A DNA stretch of 28,911 bases from Bacteroidia bacterium (GCA_025996895.1 BNTW01000030.1:1-28911); one strand, 5' to 3'. Positions 7,520-16,105 are shown, numbered from the stretch's first letter. Translations and numbers: made by a program. The notes: generated from the letters alone by a model not told the origin.

Positions 7520-8794
7520 TCAAGCCGCCAATGCTAATTTTCTCTTTATCTTCGGCATTTTCTTATTTACAAGGGCAATTATCCTGTCGTGGTACTCGGT
7601 GTTTTTGTTGCATACGCCCCTGCTTTGTACCACCCGCATTTGAGAGAGTGAAAACTCTACTGTTTCAATCTTTTGTCCATTGATACAGGCGGAAAGTATC
7701 AGGCTGTCGGGTTTCAAATGGTATTCGCTTGCAAATACGCAATGGTGCATTACATCGCCCTCTGTCATTATGTCTTCCACGCTGTCGAGTGTCCGAACTT
7801 CAATCACGCCATCGGTAAACCCGATACCGAAAAATTTGGATTTCATTTCCCTGAAACGAATTTCATCTTCCAATGCCTTTTCTCTTGCCTTTTCCCTGCG
7901 TTCCCTTTCCTGCCATTCCCGCTTTTTCTTCACATAACGGTCGTGTTCGGCTTTCAGGTCGGTGGGGCAAACATATTTAGCGTTGTGTAAATCCTTTCCG
8001 AAAAAACGCAACAAACCAATGTAATCACGCCATATAGAGGCGTCTTCTACTGTATAACCGTTGTGCAGGCAGATTTTGATTGAAGTCCAATAGTTTGTTA
8101 TATGCTTAAAACCATTGTTTACAAAAAAATTCAACAAATTGATTTGTCCTGCTTTTAACAGCGTTTCGGCGTGATTGTCCGTCAATAAGGCATGGAATAA
8201 ATCGAAAGGCGTAACCTTGTCAATAGGCTTTTTATACCCGCTGCGCTTTAATTCGGGGATTAACTTTTGGCGCGGATAAACTGCGGTCGGAATAGCATTG
8301 TATAACGGCTTTTCGGGACGTATTTCAAGAGCCGTCTCAAAACGCCATGTGTCTGCAAAACAGGTCAATGCCCTTAATCTGGCTATGGTTGCCGATTTGC
8401 CGTTGGGCGCAATCCACCGCTGAATGACTTCCGAATGGAAATACCGCGCCTTTTTTCCCGCTTTGGCATAAATTGTCAGGTAAAAGAAGCGCAACACCTG
8501 AAAGCCACCGCAAACGGTAACTGTGCAGAAATATTCGTAATCCCTGAATACCCGCCGTCTTGTGCCGTCTATTTGCAGTTTGGTATGGCAATGAGGGCAA
8601 ACACATTTTTCGCTAACATTCTTGTCTTTCCATGAATACCCACACTCCAAACAGGTAATAACGTTGTTTTTCGTTTTCTTTCCAATATGGGCAAAGCAGT
8701 TTTGATATGCCCATTTTACCTGCGTTTCGGATATGGCAGGCAGTTTTTTACTCCATTCAAAAACCTGCTGTTGAAATTTGTTTTTCGGTTTCAT
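7520..8794 (-). CDS. PcfJ-like protein
   Basis: A 424-residue protein with a zinc-ribbon-like site (CLECGYSW then CVCPHCHTK, about residues 48-71). Its C-terminal PcfJ domain contains DIMTEGDVMHHCVFASEY and VVQSRGVCNKNTEYH. PcfJ was named from the enterococcal conjugative plasmid pCF10, and relatives are common in Bacteroidetes integrative elements; the molecular function is unknown. The MHHC and VVQSRG motifs look like a conserved active or binding surface. The start overlaps the PcfK-like gene by 4 nt, so the pair is translationally coupled. Confidence 0.88.
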   Translation of the reverse strand: MKPKNKFQQQVFEWSKKLPAISETQVKWAYQNCFAHIGKKTKNNVITCLECGYSWKDKNVSEKCVCPHCHTKLQIDGTRRRVFRDYEYFCTVTVCGGFQVLRFFYLTIYAKAGKKARYFHSEVIQRWIAPNGKSATIARLRALTCFADTWRFETALEIRPEKPLYNAIPTAVYPRQKLIPELKRSGYKKPIDKVTPFDLFHALLTDNHAETLLKAGQINLLNFFVNNGFKHITNYWTSIKICLHNGYTVEDASIWRDYIGLLRFFGKDLHNAKYVCPTDLKAEHDRYVKKKREWQERERREKAREKALEDEIRFREMKSKFFGIGFTDGVIEVRTLDSVEDIMTEGDVMHHCVFASEYHLKPDSLILSACINGQKIETVEFSLSQMRVVQSRGVCNKNTEYHDRIIALVNKKMPKIKRKLALAA

Positions 8795-9207
8795 AGGGCA
8801 AATAAATTTAGTTGGTTGGCAACTTCGGATTGTTTCGCTTGGGGCTTGCGCAAAGGCTGTTTCAGTCGGTTGTATGCCTCATTTTGCGCCTGTTGCATTG
8901 CCTCTTGCCGTGCCTGCTGTTTTTCTTCGGCGGTCAGTTCTACGGTGTGATTGACTACCACCCTGCAATCAAAATTTTTCCCCACTTCGATAACGTCTTC
9001 ATCGTAGTAATGTACCGCCATCGAATAAATTTCCTCGTCTGCAAAACCGTTGCAACCACTTTTTTGTACGGTATTGAAAATGTAGGTAATGCAGTCGTCA
9101 ATGTTTTTGCCTGTCTTTGCGTAGGATACGGCAAACAATACATCCGTTTTTGCCCTGTTGTCCAAATAATCTTGGATTGTCTGTTTAAATACTTCCGTTG
9201 ATTTCAT
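8791..9207 (-). CDS. PcfK-like protein
   Basis: I take the start at 9207 (MKSTEVFKQTIQDYLDN), giving 138 residues. A longer frame to 9294 adds a hydrophobic stretch that does not look native. The body has the PcfK pattern of a short helical domain (DDCITYIFNTVQKSG, then NGFADEEIYSMAVHYYDE). It ends in a Gln/Ala-rich helix and a C-terminal NQLNLFAL. It overlaps the PcfJ gene by 4 nt. PcfK and PcfJ are regularly paired in mobile elements. Confidence 0.82.
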   Translation of the reverse strand: MKSTEVFKQTIQDYLDNRAKTDVLFAVSYAKTGKNIDDCITYIFNTVQKSGCNGFADEEIYSMAVHYYDEDVIEVGKNFDCRVVVNHTVELTAEEKQQARQEAMQQAQNEAYNRLKQPLRKPQAKQSEVANQLNLFAL

Positions 9208-9236
9208 ATTTCCTTGTGTTATAATGATTAATAAAA

Positions 9237-9461
9237 TTACCATTTGATAGACCACCAACCGTTGGCAGTAGCGCCGTTGGGCGTTATTGTGCATAATTCG
9301 CCCTCTACATAATTGTCTATCAGCGAATTTATGATTTGTTCCAAATCCATTGCCGTCAATGCAAGTCCTTTACCGTATAATCGCCATTCGATTATGTTAC
9401 CGCAAATTTTCTGTATGCCTTTTGATACGGATTGCCGTTTTGTTTTTACTGCTGTTTTCAT
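9237..9461 (-). CDS. Small conserved mobile-element protein, 74 aa
   Basis: The start MKTAVKTKRQSVSKGIQKIC is strongly basic. The middle (LTAMDLEQIINSLIDNYVEGE) is helical and the end is ITPNGATANGWWSIKW. I believe similar small proteins occur beside PcfK/PcfJ in Bacteroidetes elements, but no function is known to me. It lies 4 bp after the DUF3873 gene and 29 bp before pcfK. Confidence 0.65.
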   Translation of the reverse strand: MKTAVKTKRQSVSKGIQKICGNIIEWRLYGKGLALTAMDLEQIINSLIDNYVEGELCTITPNGATANGWWSIKW

Positions 9462-9465
9462 TGTT

Positions 9466-9687
9466 TTACTTGTTTAATTTATTATCGTTTAACCATTTGT
9501 CCCTCTTTACTCTGCACCCCTCCAAAGTCGGGGCGACGGTTGAAAACAGTTTGCTGTCTGTATGTCGGTAGTCGTATTGATAAAAAACTGTATTCGGGCG
9601 GTGTGCAGGGCGGAATGTCGTATAATTTTCCTGTCCTGCCTGACAAACGGAACAACCGTTTTGATTGATTGAGTTTTCTGTTCTCAT
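9466..9687 (-). CDS. DUF3873 protein, 73 aa
   Basis: With the start at 9687 (MRTENSINQNGCSVCQAGQE) the protein has the hallmarks of DUF3873: CSVCQAGQENYTTF, RPAHRPNTVFYQYDYRHTD and FSTVAPTLEGCRVKRDKWL. The family is almost confined to Bacteroidetes integrative elements and has no known role. The longer frame to 9753 overlaps the preceding gene and is rejected. Confidence 0.85.
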   Translation of the reverse strand: MRTENSINQNGCSVCQAGQENYTTFRPAHRPNTVFYQYDYRHTDSKLFSTVAPTLEGCRVKRDKWLNDNKLNK

Positions 9688-9695
9688 TGCTGTAA

Positions 9696-10244
9696 TTATT
9701 TGATTGTTAATAAATTTCTTAATGCCTGTTCTTTGGATTTTGAGAAAATCCAACCTGCCTGTTTTTCGCCGTTGTACGTTAATCTTGGGTTAAACCGTCC
9801 GCCTAACGCCTTTAATTCGTCCTTAATGGGGCGAGTGTCGCCGAAAACGGCTAATGCCATTTGGGAGTAATCCGCTATCACAAAATCGCCTGTTACGGTT
9901 TCGGGCGTGGCGGTGTTCGTTTCTGCCTGAACCTTGTACTCCGCTTCGCCCTGCAATAGCAATACTTCAAAGGCATCCATAAATTCGGGTGTTTCATCAT
10001 TGTAATACATTCCAATCCCGAATTTTTCCGAAAGCGGTCGGGGAAGGTCTGTTTGTGTAAACTCCCTTGTTTCAATGTTGATTAAGTGGTAAATAAGACT
10101 GTCGCCCCTGTTTTCAACCCGATAAACCACATAGCGTTCTTTGCTCATTCCGTAACCGTAGCCGGTTACGATTTGATTTTCACTTAATACCTGCTTTGAG
10201 GTATCATAAGTTTTCCCTGAAAATAAAACTGTTACTTTTGACAT
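9696..10244 (-). CDS. Hypothetical mobile-element protein, 182 aa
   Basis: This is a soluble protein of two parts. The N-terminal 100 residues contain ERYVVYRVENRGDSLIYHLI. After a Thr-rich linker (TNTATPETVTGD) comes a C-terminal module, IADYSQMALAVFGDTRPIKD then GGRFNPRL and GWIFSKSKEQ. This C-terminal module recurs in proteins of Bacteroidetes mobile elements as I recall it, but has no assigned function. It shares the operon with DUF3873 and PcfK/PcfJ. Confidence 0.7.
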   Translation of the reverse strand: MSKVTVLFSGKTYDTSKQVLSENQIVTGYGYGMSKERYVVYRVENRGDSLIYHLINIETREFTQTDLPRPLSEKFGIGMYYNDETPEFMDAFEVLLLQGEAEYKVQAETNTATPETVTGDFVIADYSQMALAVFGDTRPIKDELKALGGRFNPRLTYNGEKQAGWIFSKSKEQALRNLLTIK

Positions 10245-10255
10245 AATGAATTGTA

Positions 10256-10534
10256 TTAAAATATTAGTAATGAAATAATTAAAATCAGTATTGCAATCGA
10301 AACAAGGGTAATAAAGAGGGATATAACCAAACTCAAAACCCGCAAAATCAGCCTCAAAAGTTTGTAGCCGAGATATACCCCCACTACTGCCGAGAAAGTA
10401 CCGCCAAAGCCGAAAATCAGCCCGAAAACCACTGCCAAACCCACTAAAACCAAACCGATACTTATGTTGATTCCAAAGCGGAGTGAGTTTTTTTGTTTCA
10501 ATATTTTTTCGTTGTTTCGCATAATCAATGACAT
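10256..10534 (-). CDS. Small membrane protein, 92 aa
   Basis: After a short polar N-terminus (MRNNEKILKQKNSLRF) the protein is almost entirely hydrophobic. There is a Gly-rich span (LVLVGLAVVFGLIFGFGGTF) and then one long or two short helices up to the C-terminus. The start could be 10534 or the ATG at 10522. It is the first gene of the minus-strand operon after the structured region, and its function is unknown. Confidence 0.6.
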   Translation of the reverse strand: MSLIMRNNEKILKQKNSLRFGINISIGLVLVGLAVVFGLIFGFGGTFSAVVGVYLGYKLLRLILRVLSLVISLFITLVSIAILILIISLLIF

Positions 10535-10544
10535 TTTTTTTACT

Positions 10545-10968
10545 TCTGCTTCATCCGTCGCATCGGTCGTTTTTTTGTTTCTGAGGGCTATCGGGTGTAG
10601 GAGGTAGGCGTGTCAAGGTTTTTTCAAAAAATACTACCCGCAGGTGTGGAGATTTTTTGGAAAACCCGAAGGGCTTGACCTTTACATGCCGTTAAGCCTC
10701 CGTAAGCACCTTTGCCCTCAAAACAAAAAATGACCACACACAGCGGCGGAATTGCAATAAATTATGTGGAATGATTATTAAGAGAAACAGCGAAAAAATT
10801 TATGACAAGGGAATTTGTTTTATTGCCGTGTGATACGGCAATCTTTGCAAGTGTATGAATAACAGAGAGTAGCGGCGTGTTCATACTCTTGCTTTTATTG
10901 TGCCGGAAACTTGCTTTGCTGTTTGGAGGGCAATGGAAAACGCAAAGCGTGTTTCGGCAGGGTGGAAA
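10545..10968. other. Structured non-coding region in the mobile element
   Basis: No gene is visible here. Several inverted repeats follow one another. GTCAAG/CTTGAC (10612-10617, 10674-10679) encloses CAAAAAAT/ATTTTTTG (10625-10632, 10652-10659). ATTGCCGT/ACGGCAAT (10822-10829, 10835-10842) is an 8-bp hairpin. GTATGAA/TTCATAC lies at 10853-10859 and 10880-10886. A long imperfect stem of about 17 bp joins 10902-10919 to 10942-10958. It lies between a terminator and the operon start at 10534, so it could be a structured leader, an ncRNA or a processing/transfer site. I recall similar sequence in other Bacteroidetes elements, which needs a search. Confidence 0.6.
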
Positions 10969-10970
10969 CG

Positions 10971-10997
10971 AAAAAAGCCCGATTGAGTGTCGGGCTT
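10971..10997 (-). terminator. Intrinsic terminator after the RhuM-like gene
   Basis: On the minus strand an 8-bp stem AAGCCCGA/TCGGGCTT (10997-10990 with 10982-10975), loop 7 nt, runs straight into TTTTTT (10976-10971). It begins 23 nt past the stop codon of the gene at 11021-11440. Confidence 0.85.
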
Positions 10998-11020
10998 CTG
11001 TGAATGAATGAATTACGATT

Positions 11021-11440
11021 TTAATTCCACCAGTAATTTTGTGCAGGCATATATGCCCAAACGAGTTTTACGCTCTGTTTCGGCGATTTATCCTTTCGTA
11101 AATGTTCCCGCAAGGCGGAATTGACGAACTGCCGAAAGACTTTTGCTTCCAATGTATTAACCCGATAACTGACAAAAATAAGGACTTCCATATTGTAATA
11201 CATTGTTTGGCGTTCCTTGCCGTTGTTATCGGTATAACGGTTATTGTGGCAAACATCGCTTTCCCAAAGGAGTTTGTCCTTAAAAATGCTGCGCAAATTT
11301 GCATCAATTTTCTGAACAAAACAGTTTAGCAAATGTGCCATTTCGTATTTTGTCAGCCACAAATTATTGTTTGCCAACTCTACTTCCAGCAAAGGCGTTT
11401 TGCCGTCTTTGTAAATGAATTTGATACTTCCTTTTTCCAT
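11021..11440 (-). CDS. RhuM-like protein (short)
   Basis: The 139-residue protein matches the RhuM (virulence RhuM) pattern: LWLTKYEMAHLLNC, then VQKIDANLRSIFKD, YYNMEVLIFVSYRVNTLEA and FRQFVNSALREHL. The usual family length is about 300 or more, so this is a short form holding only the first domain. The family is common on mobile elements and resembles phage Rha/KilA-N regulators. It lies 4 bp after the ORF6N gene and is followed by a strong terminator. Confidence 0.78.
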   Translation of the reverse strand: MEKGSIKFIYKDGKTPLLEVELANNNLWLTKYEMAHLLNCFVQKIDANLRSIFKDKLLWESDVCHNNRYTDNNGKERQTMYYNMEVLIFVSYRVNTLEAKVFRQFVNSALREHLRKDKSPKQSVKLVWAYMPAQNYWWN

Positions 11441-11444
11441 AATA

Positions 11445-11999
11445 TTATTCCTCCTTCTTTTTGGTTGTTCTCTTAACCGTATGCTCTACGGACAGCAGGG
11501 CAAGGTTAAGTTTTACCGTTGTTTCCGTTTCCGTTGTTTCACGGTCGCTCAAAAGCAGGTCGGAAATAATCTCGCCGCTCTTTTGCAACATTGATTTTTG
11601 CTGTTCTTCACCGTGCCTGTGCAGTTCCGAAATATTACGCGACAATTCCCTGACTTTGGCAAAAGTTTCGATAATTTCTATTGTTCTTTCCGTTGCCACA
11701 GGGCTTTTCAGAATGGTGGCGAGCATATACAAGCCGCGTTCCGAAAAACTTTTTGCATTGTATTTTGCATGTTTCCCTCGCCCTGCATTTTCTAAGGTCG
11801 AAATTTTCGACCTTAAAGAACGCATTTCATCATCCGTCAGCGTAATAATATACCCTTCGGGAAATTTGTCGGGGTTGTTCTTTACCGCTTCGTTGATACG
11901 CTTGGTTTCAACGTTGTACAGTTCCGCTACATCATTGTCGAGGATAACCTGTTGTCCCTGAACAATGATAATTTTGTCTTTAATTCTTTCTAAATTCAT
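11445..11999 (-). CDS. ORF6N domain protein
   Basis: A 184-residue protein with an N-terminal ORF6N domain (about 5-90): IIIVQGQQVILDNDVAELYNV, VKNNPDKFPEGYII, and FSERGLYMLATILKSPVA. The C-terminus is helical and charged (ISELHRHGEEQQKSMLQKSG) and ends KRTTKKKEE. ORF6N domains are DNA-binding modules of phages and integrative elements. The gene follows the integrase by 42 bp in the same direction and may be read from the same transcript. Confidence 0.88.
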   Translation of the reverse strand: MNLERIKDKIIIVQGQQVILDNDVAELYNVETKRINEAVKNNPDKFPEGYIITLTDDEMRSLRSKISTLENAGRGKHAKYNAKSFSERGLYMLATILKSPVATERTIEIIETFAKVRELSRNISELHRHGEEQQKSMLQKSGEIISDLLLSDRETTETETTVKLNLALLSVEHTVKRTTKKKEE

Positions 12000-12041
12000 G
12001 ATTGAAATTTTTTAAATGAATATTATTGATTTACTATATAA

Positions 12042-13577
12042 TTATGCTATACAGGGAGTTATATACTCCAATAAGTTTTTGTGCCGTAAAAGCGGTTTAT
12101 CACTGTCTTCCATTCTTTGGATTTCGGAAACAACCGTCAATTTGGTGTTGCTGTCAGTGTGCGTCCACAGGTATTTTAATATTTCGGACTGCCCGTCTTT
12201 ATAGAGATACAAAGCAGTTATCTTTTCAAACCAGTTCAACTGCTGCCAGATTTCTTTCAATATGCCGAATTGTTCTTCCGAAATGTTTATGGAAAACGTA
12301 TCTATAATGTTGATAAATGTTTTCAGGGAAACTTCCTCTTCTTTCATTCCATTATCCTTCATATTAAACAGTGTTTCCATTGTGGTCAGTTTGCCTGCGA
12401 GCATTGCCATATCTTTACCTACTTTCTCATCGGTAACGCGAGCGTAAATCTGAGTGGTCTTAATGCTGGTGTGTCCCAACATTTTGCTGACGCTTTCGAG
12501 GGCTACGCCTTTTGTCAATGCGAGCGTGGCGAAAGTATGCCGCGCGAGGTGCGAGGTTATGTTTTTGGTTATGCCGCATTTTTGGGCAATCTTTTTTAAT
12601 AAAATGTTATACACTTGCCTTTGCGGTACAGGTAAAACCTTGTTATCGGGCAAAAGATTCTTATACTTGCTCATAATCATTTGAGGGATTTCCAAAAGGG
12701 GTACTTGAAATTCGGTCTTCGTCTTTTGCCGCTTGCCCTTTATCCACATTTTACCGTCAAAAGACTGTTGGATTTGTGCGTATGTCAAATTGAAGACATC
12801 AATGTGTGGCAAACCGGTAAAGCAACAGAAAATAAACACATTACGGGCTTCTTCTTCTTTTTTCCTGCTGGGAAGAAAGTTGATAAGTGTTTCCACTTCC
12901 GCCTGTGTCAAATAACCTCTATCTACTTTTTGAAATTGAATAGTTTCCGTAAATGGATTGCGCATTATCAATTCTTCATCGTAAGCGATACTGATGATAT
13001 GCCGAAGACATTTCAGTTGTTTGATGCGTGTGTTGGGTGCAAAATCGTAGTTGGCGCAAAGGTATGCCTCGAAATCGGATATAAACTTCTTGTTGACTTC
13101 TTTTAGGGGAACGTCCGACAGATTATAATAGCGTTGAATGAAATCGGCGAGGCGGGTGCGCGTGAGGCAATAATAGTCGTGCTGGGATTTGCAAATATCT
13201 ACGCCTATCATTAATTTGCGTTCTTTGTTGTGCCGGTCGAACAACTCCAGAATGGTGTGCTGCTTGTATTCGATACCCAGAAAAATGTTTTTTATCCGCT
13301 CGGCGGTAACATAATTGTCGCGTTCCTGCAAGTCGCGGTAAGCCTTGACAATGGTTGCCTTGGTGTTCTCGATAAGGGCGTTTATTCGGGTGGCTTCCGC
13401 CGTCCGTCCGGTTGCCTTGCCGGTTTCCACATCCCACAATTTGGGATTGACGTCGCATTTCATTCCGAAACGCGCTTCCTTGCCGTCAACGGTTATCCGG
13501 CAATAGAGCGGAACATTTCCGTTGGTCTTTTGCTTGTCTCTTTTCAGGAAAAAGAGAACTTTGAATGTACTTCTCAT
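12042..13577 (-). CDS. Tyrosine recombinase (integrase), long C-terminal tail
   Basis: A 511-residue Bacteroidetes-type integrase. It has an N-terminal arm-binding domain (FFLKRDKQKTNGNVPLYCRITV), a core-binding SAM-like domain (about 105-215) and a catalytic domain. Visible catalytic residues are H343 and R346 (HLARH), H369 (LGHTS) and Y378 (TTQIY). At the Arg I position it reads CFTGLPHIDVFNLT with no Arg, as in IntDOT-type enzymes. Typical relatives end about 25 residues after the Tyr, but this one continues 107 residues with ISEEQFGILKEIW and a Trp-rich helical stretch. A TAATTTTG box lies at 13606-13599 upstream. It is the first gene of the element module and probably catalysed its integration at the adjacent right end. 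Confidence 0.92.
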   Translation of the reverse strand: MRSTFKVLFFLKRDKQKTNGNVPLYCRITVDGKEARFGMKCDVNPKLWDVETGKATGRTAEATRINALIENTKATIVKAYRDLQERDNYVTAERIKNIFLGIEYKQHTILELFDRHNKERKLMIGVDICKSQHDYYCLTRTRLADFIQRYYNLSDVPLKEVNKKFISDFEAYLCANYDFAPNTRIKQLKCLRHIISIAYDEELIMRNPFTETIQFQKVDRGYLTQAEVETLINFLPSRKKEEEARNVFIFCCFTGLPHIDVFNLTYAQIQQSFDGKMWIKGKRQKTKTEFQVPLLEIPQMIMSKYKNLLPDNKVLPVPQRQVYNILLKKIAQKCGITKNITSHLARHTFATLALTKGVALESVSKMLGHTSIKTTQIYARVTDEKVGKDMAMLAGKLTTMETLFNMKDNGMKEEEVSLKTFINIIDTFSINISEEQFGILKEIWQQLNWFEKITALYLYKDGQSEILKYLWTHTDSNTKLTVVSEIQRMEDSDKPLLRHKNLLEYITPCIA

Positions 13578-13648
13578 AAAAACTCATTTTTTAAGTTACA
13601 AAATTACTGTATTTACTTTTAAATGAGTTCTATGCAACATAGACAATA

Positions 13649-13739
13649 TCAGACAGTTATCTGCCAATTTCGGACTGTTTGCGCCCCTTTTTGTCTTCCG
13701 TTTTTAAGGGGTACGAGTTGGGGCGCAAACTTTGTCTGA
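13649..13739. repeat. Nested inverted repeats beside the integrase
   Basis: GTTTGCGCCCC (13677-13687) and GGGGCGCAAAC (13720-13730) form a perfect 11-bp inverted repeat. It is enclosed by TCAGACA (13649-13655) and TGTCTGA (13733-13739). The position, between the integrase promoter and the disrupted neighbouring gene, suggests recombinase or excisionase binding sites at the element end, or a bidirectional terminator. No attachment core can be fixed because the other end is missing. Confidence 0.6.
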
Positions 13740-13791
13740 AAACGTCTTTTTTATGTCTTTTCCCAAAGTCGGAAATGAAAGGTCTTTTTAC

Positions 13792-14196
13792 TTATAGTGC
13801 TGTGTTTGAATGATTTTTCCTACTTGTGTCCCACCTTGTCTGCATGGGCGATTTTTTAGTGATATATCTATCAGGGTTGTTTAAAGCAAACGCATACGGC
13901 GAAATCCAGTAATACTTTTCACAATGCGGATCAATCGTCATGGCGGTAGTTGCAGACGAAATATTTGCATCATTCTCACTCACAAATCCTGCGATTTGAT
14001 TTGTTTTTGTGTTAAACAAAACATTTCCGATTTCAACCACATCGGTTTGGTCGTGAAATTCTTCAAATTCGCCTTTAGACGAAGTATATAACAACTGTTT
14101 ATTGTAGCCCAATTTAGCAAAAGCAGGCATCTTGGTTTGTGCTTGAAGACAAAACGAAACCGATAACAGGGCGATTGACAATAATACTTTTTTCAT
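13792..14196 (-). pseudogene. Rhs-core-like exported protein, 3' end replaced
   Basis: The N-terminus MKKVLLSIALLSVSFCLQAQ is a signal peptide. The body has TKMPAFAKLGYNKQLLYTSS and FNTKTNQIAGF, then a Rhs-repeat core signature, CEKYYWISPYAFALNNPDRYI. Relatives continue with DP.G after this point. Here the frame turns into TKKSPMQTRWDTSRKN and stops. The break near 13861 probably marks where the integrative element joined. A TATATTTG box at 14231-14224 gives the gene its own promoter. Confidence 0.7.
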
Positions 14197-14223
14197 GACT
14201 ATTACTTTTTAATGATTGATTGG

Positions 14224-14231
14224 CAAATATA
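14224..14231 (-). promoter_or_regulatory. -7 box of the Rhs-core-like gene
   Basis: TATATTTG on the minus strand lies 27 nt before the ATG at 14196. It fits the TAnnTTTG consensus. Confidence 0.5.
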
Positions 14232-14279
14232 TGAATAAATTTCTAATTGTCATAGAATTACTTTAATGTAATTTTTCCA

Positions 14280-15473
14280 TTAGATTATATTCATTTGCAT
14301 TATTAAATTCATCATCACTTCATCACTCACAGCGACATTTTCGTGTATCGTATCCAATTGTCCGAATAGCGATTTAACCTTGTCCAACGGTTGTCCGGTT
14401 TTCAATGAAAATCGTTGGAAGAAATCTTCATTGTGACTTTCATTGATACTGTCTATCCCATACCGGTGCTTCAAATCTTCCGCCCAATATATCTGTTTTT
14501 TCAGGATAATATCAGCATTGTTATTTTTCCGGATATAAAGTGCCGCGATGGAATTGACGAAGGCAAGTAATTTGTTTGCAGGCGGTTGGATGACCGGAAT
14601 GATTTTTTGTTTGCGCTTGGCGGTAAAAATCAGCAACAGCAGCACTGCAATTAATGTCAGATAAAATGCCCATCGCAACGGTTTTTGACTTAGCAGATAA
14701 CGGAACGGCGAGCGAACAGCTGTCCCTTGCGAACCGACACCGTAATATTCCGTTCGTATCAACGGTTTGTCTTGCAGATACGCCAGCGAATTGCCAATAA
14801 ATCCATTGATGGAATCGCTCAACATCGTGTAATTGGTAAACAGCAAGGGCGTGCAAGAGACAATCAAATTTCCCTTTCCCATCGGATAATGCAGCATCAC
14901 CCGCCTCTTCGTATTCATTTCAACCACTGTATATACCGAATCTTGCGTGTAGCCGCCTGTAAAATAATACGAACTCATGGAAGTCGGTAGTAGATATGTT
15001 GCCGGAGGAAGATTGGGCGCACAAAACCGAAAAGTGTCTTTGGGTTGTTCTATTGTTAGATTATAATTGAACACCGCACTGTAATCGAAATTCGTGAACA
15101 GTTTCAAGCTATCTTCTATGGCGCCCAAATAAAGGCTTGCCGCAATCAACGCATTTCCTCCTTGCCGGATATAATCCAGCAAAACCTCCATTTCTTCTTT
15201 GTACGGTTTGAACTCGTGAGCAAGAATAAGCAAATTGGCATTCTCCAACTCCCCGGCATCCTTCAACGCTTTTATACTTTGATAAGAATGTGTATAGCCT
15301 TTTTCCCACGATTTTTCCAGCACTTTATCAAAAGCATAATCACCAAAAGGCTGTTTATCCCCGGTGTTAAAAGTCGGCTGCCAAGTATGTTGCACCGGCG
15401 CATCTTTATTCAATTGATACATAATCAGGAATATAATTCCGAGAATAGCGAGATAGAGGATATATTTTTTCAT
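14280..15473 (-). CDS. DUF4350 domain membrane protein
   Basis: A 397-residue protein with an N-terminal membrane anchor (YLAILGIIFLIMYQL). A DUF4350 domain follows (about 35-250; GDYAFDKVLEKSW, LLILAHEFKP, LLDYIRQGGNALIAAS, YPMGKGNLIVSCTPLLFTNY). There is a second span near 270-290 (WAFYLTLIAVLLLLIF) and a cytoplasmic helical tail. In Bacteroidetes such genes stand with DUF4129, a MoxR ATPase and a DUF58 protein. Here it overlaps the DUF4129 gene by 4 nt and is the last gene of the operon. The MoxR and DUF58 genes are not present downstream. Confidence 0.82.
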   Translation of the reverse strand: MKKYILYLAILGIIFLIMYQLNKDAPVQHTWQPTFNTGDKQPFGDYAFDKVLEKSWEKGYTHSYQSIKALKDAGELENANLLILAHEFKPYKEEMEVLLDYIRQGGNALIAASLYLGAIEDSLKLFTNFDYSAVFNYNLTIEQPKDTFRFCAPNLPPATYLLPTSMSSYYFTGGYTQDSVYTVVEMNTKRRVMLHYPMGKGNLIVSCTPLLFTNYTMLSDSINGFIGNSLAYLQDKPLIRTEYYGVGSQGTAVRSPFRYLLSQKPLRWAFYLTLIAVLLLLIFTAKRKQKIIPVIQPPANKLLAFVNSIAALYIRKNNNADIILKKQIYWAEDLKHRYGIDSINESHNEDFFQRFSLKTGQPLDKVKSLFGQLDTIHENVAVSDEVMMNLIMQMNII

Positions 15474-16105
15474 GCTACTCGCCGGATTATTTGGTTACTC
15501 AATGTGGCAAACTCTTTAAAATCTTCCTCTGTCGCTACTCCGTTTCCATAGCGATAATAGACAAATTGCTGGGACAGCGATTTAAAATTCGGTTTCAAAT
15601 CCGGACGTTTCAGTTCGTGAACGTATTCGTTGACCGTTTTATTGGTGTCCCACGAAATCTGCTCATTTTCGTGCAGATTTTTCAGTACTTGCAGATATTT
15701 CCAACGGATCGCCTCCGGATAATTTCCTGCTGCCTGCGCGTTTCGGATAAGTTCATCGAAATCCAACTGATGAATATCCTCGTCTTCTACTTGAAAGCCG
15801 ATTTTTCGTTTGCGGTTGATGTAGAAAAAGGACGGTTTATAGTGGTAAAGCAGCCAAATAATGAGCACGACAATAATGCCCAACACTATCCAGAAACCGA
15901 TATTCACCTGTTCGTGGGTAATATTGGGATTGATATGTTTGGTCAACCAATCCCAAAACACATTCAATAATTGTTCAAAAATAGACGGCTCTTCGATTTC
16001 AGCATGATAATAATCCAACGTTTTATCCTGCTGCAATTCTTGTAGTGTCGCCGAATCGAACGTGACCGGTTGAACAAATAATGATATGGCTGCCAAATTA
16101 ATCAC
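15470..16105 (-). CDS. DUF4129 domain membrane protein
   Basis: A 211-residue protein. It has a hydrophobic N-terminus, an extracytoplasmic segment (LDYYHAEIEEPSIFEQLLNV) and one clear transmembrane helix (IGFWIVLGIIVVLIIWLLY, about 68-86). The cytoplasmic DUF4129 domain follows: QAAGNYPEAIRWKYLQVLKN, INEYVHEL-like KTVNEYVHEL, FVYYRYGN. It overlaps both neighbours by 4 nt, indicating translational coupling. It is thought to work with the DUF4350/MoxR/DUF58 set in envelope functions; the exact role is unknown. Confidence 0.82.
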   Translation of the reverse strand: MINLAAISLFVQPVTFDSATLQELQQDKTLDYYHAEIEEPSIFEQLLNVFWDWLTKHINPNITHEQVNIGFWIVLGIIVVLIIWLLYHYKPSFFYINRKRKIGFQVEDEDIHQLDFDELIRNAQAAGNYPEAIRWKYLQVLKNLHENEQISWDTNKTVNEYVHELKRPDLKPNFKSLSQQFVYYRYGNGVATEEDFKEFATLSNQIIRRVA

